From an uncultured Flavobacteriales bacterium (GTDB lineage: Bacteria; Bacteroidota; Bacteroidia; Flavobacteriales_D; Crocinitomicaceae), in assembly GCA_937973685.1 (NCBI GenBank), contig CALJKJ010000015.1, forward strand, positions 62,001-126,000: 64,000 bases of DNA, read 5' to 3'. The position numbers were made by a program, and so were the translations under genes. The notes below the pieces were generated by a model. That model ran no database searches. It had not been told where the DNA came from and saw only the letters and a program-made list of their open reading frames with translations. Of the stretch, positions 61,501-64,000 are shown piece by piece; within the stretch, counting starts at the first letter, position 1, and every line of letters begins with the position of its first letter.

Positions 61501-62956
61501 CTATAATTGCAAATATTACTGTTTGAGCCATTGGTGCAAACATTTTACCTTCAATTCCAACCAATGTTAACAACGGTAGGTAAACAATTAAAATGATAAT
61601 CTCACCAAAAGCTGCACTTTTCATAATCTTCATGGCAGAAGATTGCACTTCGTTGTCCAATTCTTTTTGTGATAAAACGTGAACTGTTTTTCGGAGAACC
61701 AGATGATGAAGGGTTGCTTCCACAATAATCACAGCTCCATCTACAATCAATCCAAAATCAATAGCACCCAATGACATCAAATTACCAGAAACACCAAATA
61801 CATTCATCATTGAAACAGCAAACAACATGGCTAATGGAATAACTGAGGCAACAATTAATCCTGCTCGTAAATTTCCAAGTAATAAAACGAGAATAAAAAT
61901 GACAATTAACGCACCTTCAATCAGGTTTTTAGCAACCGTATGAATGGCTTTGTCAACCAATTTTGTGCGATCTAAATAAACTTCAACGGCAACACCTTCA
62001 GGTAACGTTTTTTTAATTTGTTCCATTCGTTGCTTGACATCTTTGATTACTTGAGACGCATTTGCATCTTTCAGCATCAAAACAATTCCACCAACAGCTT
62101 CGCCCTTATCTGCATTAGTCAAAGCGCCGTATCGAATAGCTGATCCGTAATTGACAGTTGCTAAATCTTTGACTAAGATTGGACGCCCATCAACATTTTT
62201 CACCATTACATTACGAATGTCATCGAGGTTTTTTGTTAAACCCTCACTTCGTATATAATAGGTGGCTGAAGACTTGGTGATGTATGCCCCTCCTGTATTT
62301 TGATTGTTCGTTTCAAGTGCATGAAACAATTCTGTTATACTAATTCCAAAACTACGCAACAACTCAGGCTGAATAGCCACTTCGTATTGTTTTAAATAAC
62401 CTCCAAAACCAGAAACATCAGCAATTCCAGGTGTTCCCAATAATTGTCTACGAATGATCCAATCTTGAATTGAGCGCAATTCAGTAGGCGAATATTGTGC
62501 TTCAAAGCCAGCTTTTGGTTTGACTATGTACTGAAAAATTTCTCCCAAGCCAGTTGAAACGGGAGCCATACCAGGTTCGCCTAATCCTGCTGGAATGGCA
62601 TTTTTCGCTTCTTGTAAGCGTTGAGCCACTTGTTCTCTGGCCCAATAAATATCTGTGTCTTCATTAAAAACAATTGTGACCACACTCAATCCGAAGCGCG
62701 AAAAAGAACGGATCTCTTCGATTTCAGGAATTGTTGCCATTGTTTGTTCAATGGGAAACGTCACGTAGCGTTCTATATCTTCAGCACCTGAAGAAGGAGC
62801 AGAAGTAACGATTTGAACTTGATTGTTTGTGATATCTGGAACGGCATCAATTGGGAGTTGTTGCAATGAAAATATTCCCCAAATGATTAATCCAATTGTG
62901 AAAATACCAACTACTAATTTGTTAGCAATTGAAAATTGAATGATTTTATTTAACAT
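58592..62956 (-). CDS. Heavy-metal RND efflux pump (CusA/CzcA) fused to TolC-like outer-membrane channel
   Basis: 1454 residues. Residues 1-1044 are a complete HME-type RND pump: twelve membrane segments, the docking and pore loops, and the TM4 proton-relay motif in DFGLIVDGAVIIVEA. Residues 1045-1454 are a TolC/CusC-type outer-membrane factor (WTLEQCIQQAKTANLALHSAQ and later AIPVFNGANKSQIKQQELGVKIAQNQ). The joint is a basic stretch (KKSFKKTKKHR) followed by Met1045 and a clear signal peptide ending near GFSQ (~1066). The two halves belong in different membranes, so cleavage or internal initiation at 59824 is likely. Similar fusions are known in Bacteroidota. Confidence 0.93.
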   Translation of the reverse strand: MLNKIIQFSIANKLVVGIFTIGLIIWGIFSLQQLPIDAVPDITNNQVQIVTSAPSSGAEDIERYVTFPIEQTMATIPEIEEIRSFSRFGLSVVTIVFNEDTDIYWAREQVAQRLQEAKNAIPAGLGEPGMAPVSTGLGEIFQYIVKPKAGFEAQYSPTELRSIQDWIIRRQLLGTPGIADVSGFGGYLKQYEVAIQPELLRSFGISITELFHALETNNQNTGGAYITKSSATYYIRSEGLTKNLDDIRNVMVKNVDGRPILVKDLATVNYGSAIRYGALTNADKGEAVGGIVLMLKDANASQVIKDVKQRMEQIKKTLPEGVAVEVYLDRTKLVDKAIHTVAKNLIEGALIVIFILVLLLGNLRAGLIVASVIPLAMLFAVSMMNVFGVSGNLMSLGAIDFGLIVDGAVIIVEATLHHLVLRKTVHVLSQKELDNEVQSSAMKIMKSAAFGEIIILIVYLPLLTLVGIEGKMFAPMAQTVIFAIIGAFILSLTYVPMISALTLSKKPLPKKTLSDKLMKWIQARYEPTLNKVIRYQKSAIIGVAILFVLSIIIFKNLGAEFIPTLDEGDFAVELRTLKGSSLEHTVKVSNQAAKILRTNFPNEVKTCVGKIGTAEIPTDPMPMEACDLMVILADKEDWTNAHSREELANKMQAKLENELPGVSFGFLQPIQMRFNELMSGARQDVVVKIYGEDLEKLAKYANQVGSLARKINGATDIYVEEVTGLPQVLVKFNRSAMAYYGITVAEINRVINMGFAGQVTGQVFEGEKRFDLVVRLAGKSRSTISDLQNLTVVGANGMSIPIQQLAAVTVEEGPNQIQRDDAKRRIIVGFNVRGRDVESIVNELKTKIDQQVPFESGYYPTFGGTYKNLEKASARLGIAVPIALFLILFLLYATFQSVKQAFLIFSAIPLAAIGGIFALWLRDMPFSISAGVGFIALFGVAVLNGIVLVAEFNHLKKEKTANGLRIILSGTRVRLRPVLMTALVASLGFLPMAISSGSGAEVQKPLATVVIGGLITATFLTLFLLPVMYHLIDKKSFKKTKKHRMNKQLATLLFLFSLGSIQQGFSQTTWTLEQCIQQAKTANLALHSAQFAIEQAKLDRKALVPIPKTAMSFLVGQYNSANKSDNNITISQSIPFPTTFSKANDVSEKHQQLMEIEKGLVTWELEQSVRANYEELMFVNAQLNYNRHADSLYAALENAYNEKINLGDAPFIDLQLVKVQRLKQQQLIETLGIECLRIQTALQTLLHTSELILPANKEYQLVAVIPLLDVNGLPQIQQWKAQQTYLQAQIALQKAQNLPDFSIGYFNQTLIGTQNVNGQDVYFNGGHRFQGVTIGTAIPVFNGANKSQIKQQELGVKIAQNQAEVATESVSNWYKGLVTNWQQSVQQLNEWEVKIKPVLLQLHERSIIAFQAGEIGVQELVFNQQEINNQQLERLKRIYDTNLLGHQLIGFTTN

Positions 62957-63006
62957 GAAATTGAGTTATTGATGAAACGTTTGGAATATAATTCCTTGTA
63001 AATCAG

Positions 63007-63396
63007 TTAACTCAATTGAGGAGGTGTCCAAATTGCTTTTGAGCAATCTCTTGTTGGATTGGTTAAATTGAAAAATGCGGCTGGTGTCTTTTCAGCAACT
63101 TGTGTTGAAAATTCAATTACAACGGGACTTGTATTTTGAATTGCAATAGTTAAACTTGTTCCCACAACAGATTTGAAAGGCAAGCTTTTGTGTTCTTTGT
63201 CATTCGGCAGATTTTTCGATTGATAATGTTCCGAGACAAATGATTTTAACTCGGAAAAAGTCCAATCAGCGCCAAAATGATCTTCAACATGGGAAATTAA
63301 ATTGGGAAGTTTCATTAACTGCATACCTTGCATGTTCGGTGCTAACGATGCTACCGAAACTACAAAAAGCGCAAAATAAACAACCCAGTTTTTCAT
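63007..63396 (-). CDS. Small exported protein of the metal-efflux operon, unknown
   Basis: 129 residues with an N-terminal signal peptide or anchor (VVYFALFVVSVASLA). The mature part is mixed; it ends with the compact motif CSKAIWTPPQLS. The single late Cys and Trp-Pro-Pro tail suggest a metal- or partner-binding end, but no family is recognised with confidence. It lies directly between the DUF3467 gene (no gap) and the RND gene (50-bp gap), so it is probably co-transcribed with them. Confidence 0.72.
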   Translation of the reverse strand: MKNWVVYFALFVVSVASLAPNMQGMQLMKLPNLISHVEDHFGADWTFSELKSFVSEHYQSKNLPNDKEHKSLPFKSVVGTSLTIAIQNTSPVVIEFSTQVAEKTPAAFFNLTNPTRDCSKAIWTPPQLS

Positions 63397-63705
63397 TTAT
63401 GCTTGTGTTGCTGGTCCACCAAAATTCATGGGAGGAAAAGGTGCTGATTCATTATCAATAATCACACCATGATGTTGTTCAAATTTTTGAATGTTTTCAG
63501 CCAATGCTTTCATTAATCGTTTCGCATTTTGCGGTGTCATAATAACACGTGAACGAACTTTTGCTTTGGGCATTCCTGGCATCATTTGAACAAAATCAGT
63601 TACAAATTCAGCTTGAGAGTGAGTTATGATAGCTAAGTTAGAATAAACTCCTCCAGCAATATCTTCCGTTAATTCGATATTGATTTGATTTTCATTATTT
63701 TCCAT
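63397..63705 (-). CDS. DUF3467-family small protein
   Basis: 102 residues from the ATG at 63705; the longer frame begins with TTG inside the promoter box. Recognised by INIELTEDIAGGVYSNLAIITHS, MMPGMPKAKVRSRVIMTPQNAKRLMKAL, the signature of DUF3467, a widespread family of unknown role. No signal peptide, so cytoplasmic. It is the first gene of the metal-efflux unit and is expressed from a -7 box 3 bases before its ATG. Confidence 0.9.
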   Translation of the reverse strand: MENNENQINIELTEDIAGGVYSNLAIITHSQAEFVTDFVQMMPGMPKAKVRSRVIMTPQNAKRLMKALAENIQKFEQHHGVIIDNESAPFPPMNFGGPATQA

Positions 63706-63708
63706 AGT

Positions 63709-63716
63709 CAAATTTA
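63709..63716 (-). promoter_or_regulatory. -7 promoter box (TAAATTTG) of the metal-efflux unit
   Basis: Perfect TAnnTTTG on the minus strand, 3 bases before the ATG at 63705; implies a leaderless mRNA and excludes the TTG start at 63711. Confidence 0.6.
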
Positions 63717-63792
63717 CGATTCTTTTTCAATCTGTACCTCGTTGTAATTGAAATTAACGAAATTTATGTGTTCAGAAAGTCCTTAATAAAAG

Positions 63793-63800
63793 TACTTTTA
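63793..63800 (+). promoter_or_regulatory. Near-consensus -7 box (TACTTTTA) of the EamA gene
   Basis: One mismatch to TAnnTTTG, 9 bases before the ATG at 63810. Confidence 0.35.
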
Positions 63801-63809
63801 TCAAAAAAA

Positions 63810-64000
63810 ATGGAAAAACAAGCACGTCAGTTATTGATTGCCATGATAGTAAGCATGGTTGTTTGGGGAATTAGTTGGCCATCCAATCATGTGTTGACAC
63901 AATATGGTACACCCATCGATTTAGGTGTAATGCGGTATTTCCTTGTTATTGTCAGCTTATTTGTCGTTCTCTTTTTTATCAAAACTCCATTTAAAATTTC
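63810..64000 (+). CDS. EamA/DMT-family transporter, N-terminal part (3' end outside window)
   Basis: The first 63 residues of a protein cut by the window end. The start MEKQARQLLIAMIVSMVVWGISWPSN and the following FLVIVSLFVVLFF give two membrane helices; the first, with WGISWPSN, is the typical EamA/RhaT beginning of drug/metabolite exporters with ten helices. The substrate is unknown. Too short for the usual automatic track, but start, A-rich leader and family pattern agree. Confidence 0.85.
   Translation, partial: MEKQARQLLIAMIVSMVVWGISWPSNHVLTQYGTPIDLGVMRYFLVIVSLFVVLFFIKTPFKI

Noticed and set aside
58592..62956. Pump-channel fusion as an assembly or frameshift artefact
   Set aside because: The frame is open for 1454 codons with a coherent joint, and similar fusions are known in Bacteroidota; no disruption is visible.
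1..64000. tRNA, rRNA, 6S/tmRNA, CRISPR, insertion sequences, integrases
   Set aside because: Gaps are short (under 260 bp) and none shows cloverleaf, repeat-spacer or terminal-repeat structure. The zapA-rny gap, near which 6S RNA lies in some other bacteria, is only 78 bp.

Overview
The window is a continuous, gene-dense stretch of chromosome from a low-GC Bacteroidota, most likely a member of the Flavobacteriales. The evidence is the gliding pair gldB-gldC, a type IX secretion (T9SS) C-terminal domain protein, an S46 dipeptidyl-peptidase, the Bacteroidota forms of FtsL, MraY and FtsZ, A-rich rather than Shine-Dalgarno translation starts, and many matches to the Bacteroidota -7 promoter box TAnnTTTG just upstream of genes. 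A Fluviicola/Crocinitomicaceae-like source is only a guess. I see no rRNA, tRNA, CRISPR array, transposase, integrase or prophage, and no gene-free stretch over 300 bases; the longest (41604-41861, 258 bp) lies upstream of mraZ and holds regulatory sites. The first gene (groEL) and the last (EamA transporter) are cut by the window edges.

Layout. 1-25 kb is core and accessory metabolism in short units: groEL end; 2Fe-2S ferredoxin; nadE with an M48 protease and a barrel protein; gldBC; an S46 peptidase whose specificity residue points to DPP11; coaE; methyltransferase and ZIP transporter; hemH; lipA and lpd; an OsmC-like protein with rlmB; upp with a membrane protein and a YjjG-type HAD nucleotidase; an MsbA-type ABC exporter coupled to a signal-less substrate-binding-like protein; two small lipoproteins, one of them a degenerate Rieske-like protein; ahcY; and a phosphodiesterase-like lipoprotein.

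25.1-41.6 kb is the complete division and cell-wall (dcw) cluster on the minus strand, in transcription order mraZ-rsmH-ftsL-ftsI-murE-mraY-murD-[unknown 157 aa]-ftsW-murG-murC-ftsQ // ftsA-ftsZ-yqeY. Most neighbours overlap by 1-14 bases. ftsA-ftsZ has its own perfect -7 box and an mRNA that would start with a hairpin. Upstream of mraZ are two oppositely oriented arrays of 10-bp-spaced boxes that match the MraZ operator known from Mollicutes.

41.9-45.4 kb holds a pseudouridine synthase, EngB, an epimerase, a small lipoprotein, an alkyltransferase-like DNA repair protein and a T9SS sorting domain with almost no passenger. 45.4-56.9 kb is a minus-strand run that starts with a coiled-coil protein and zapA, passes a terminator-like hairpin placed directly before rny (RNase Y), and continues without a break into a surface-polysaccharide cluster (epimerase, flippase, acyltransferase, two GT4 glycosyltransferases, polymerase/ligase, WecB, aminotransferase, initiating sugar transferase). 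57-63.7 kb is a heavy-metal efflux operon: DUF3467 protein, small exported protein, a 1454-residue fusion of RND pump and outer-membrane channel, adaptor lipoprotein and a further lipoprotein.

The most interesting observations are the twin MraZ box arrays, the unknown gene inside the dcw cluster, a recurring -7 box 3-5 bases before ATG that implies leaderless mRNAs, the rny leader hairpin, and the pump-channel fusion with a signal peptide at the joint. All functional statements rest on sequence reading and family knowledge; no database search was run.
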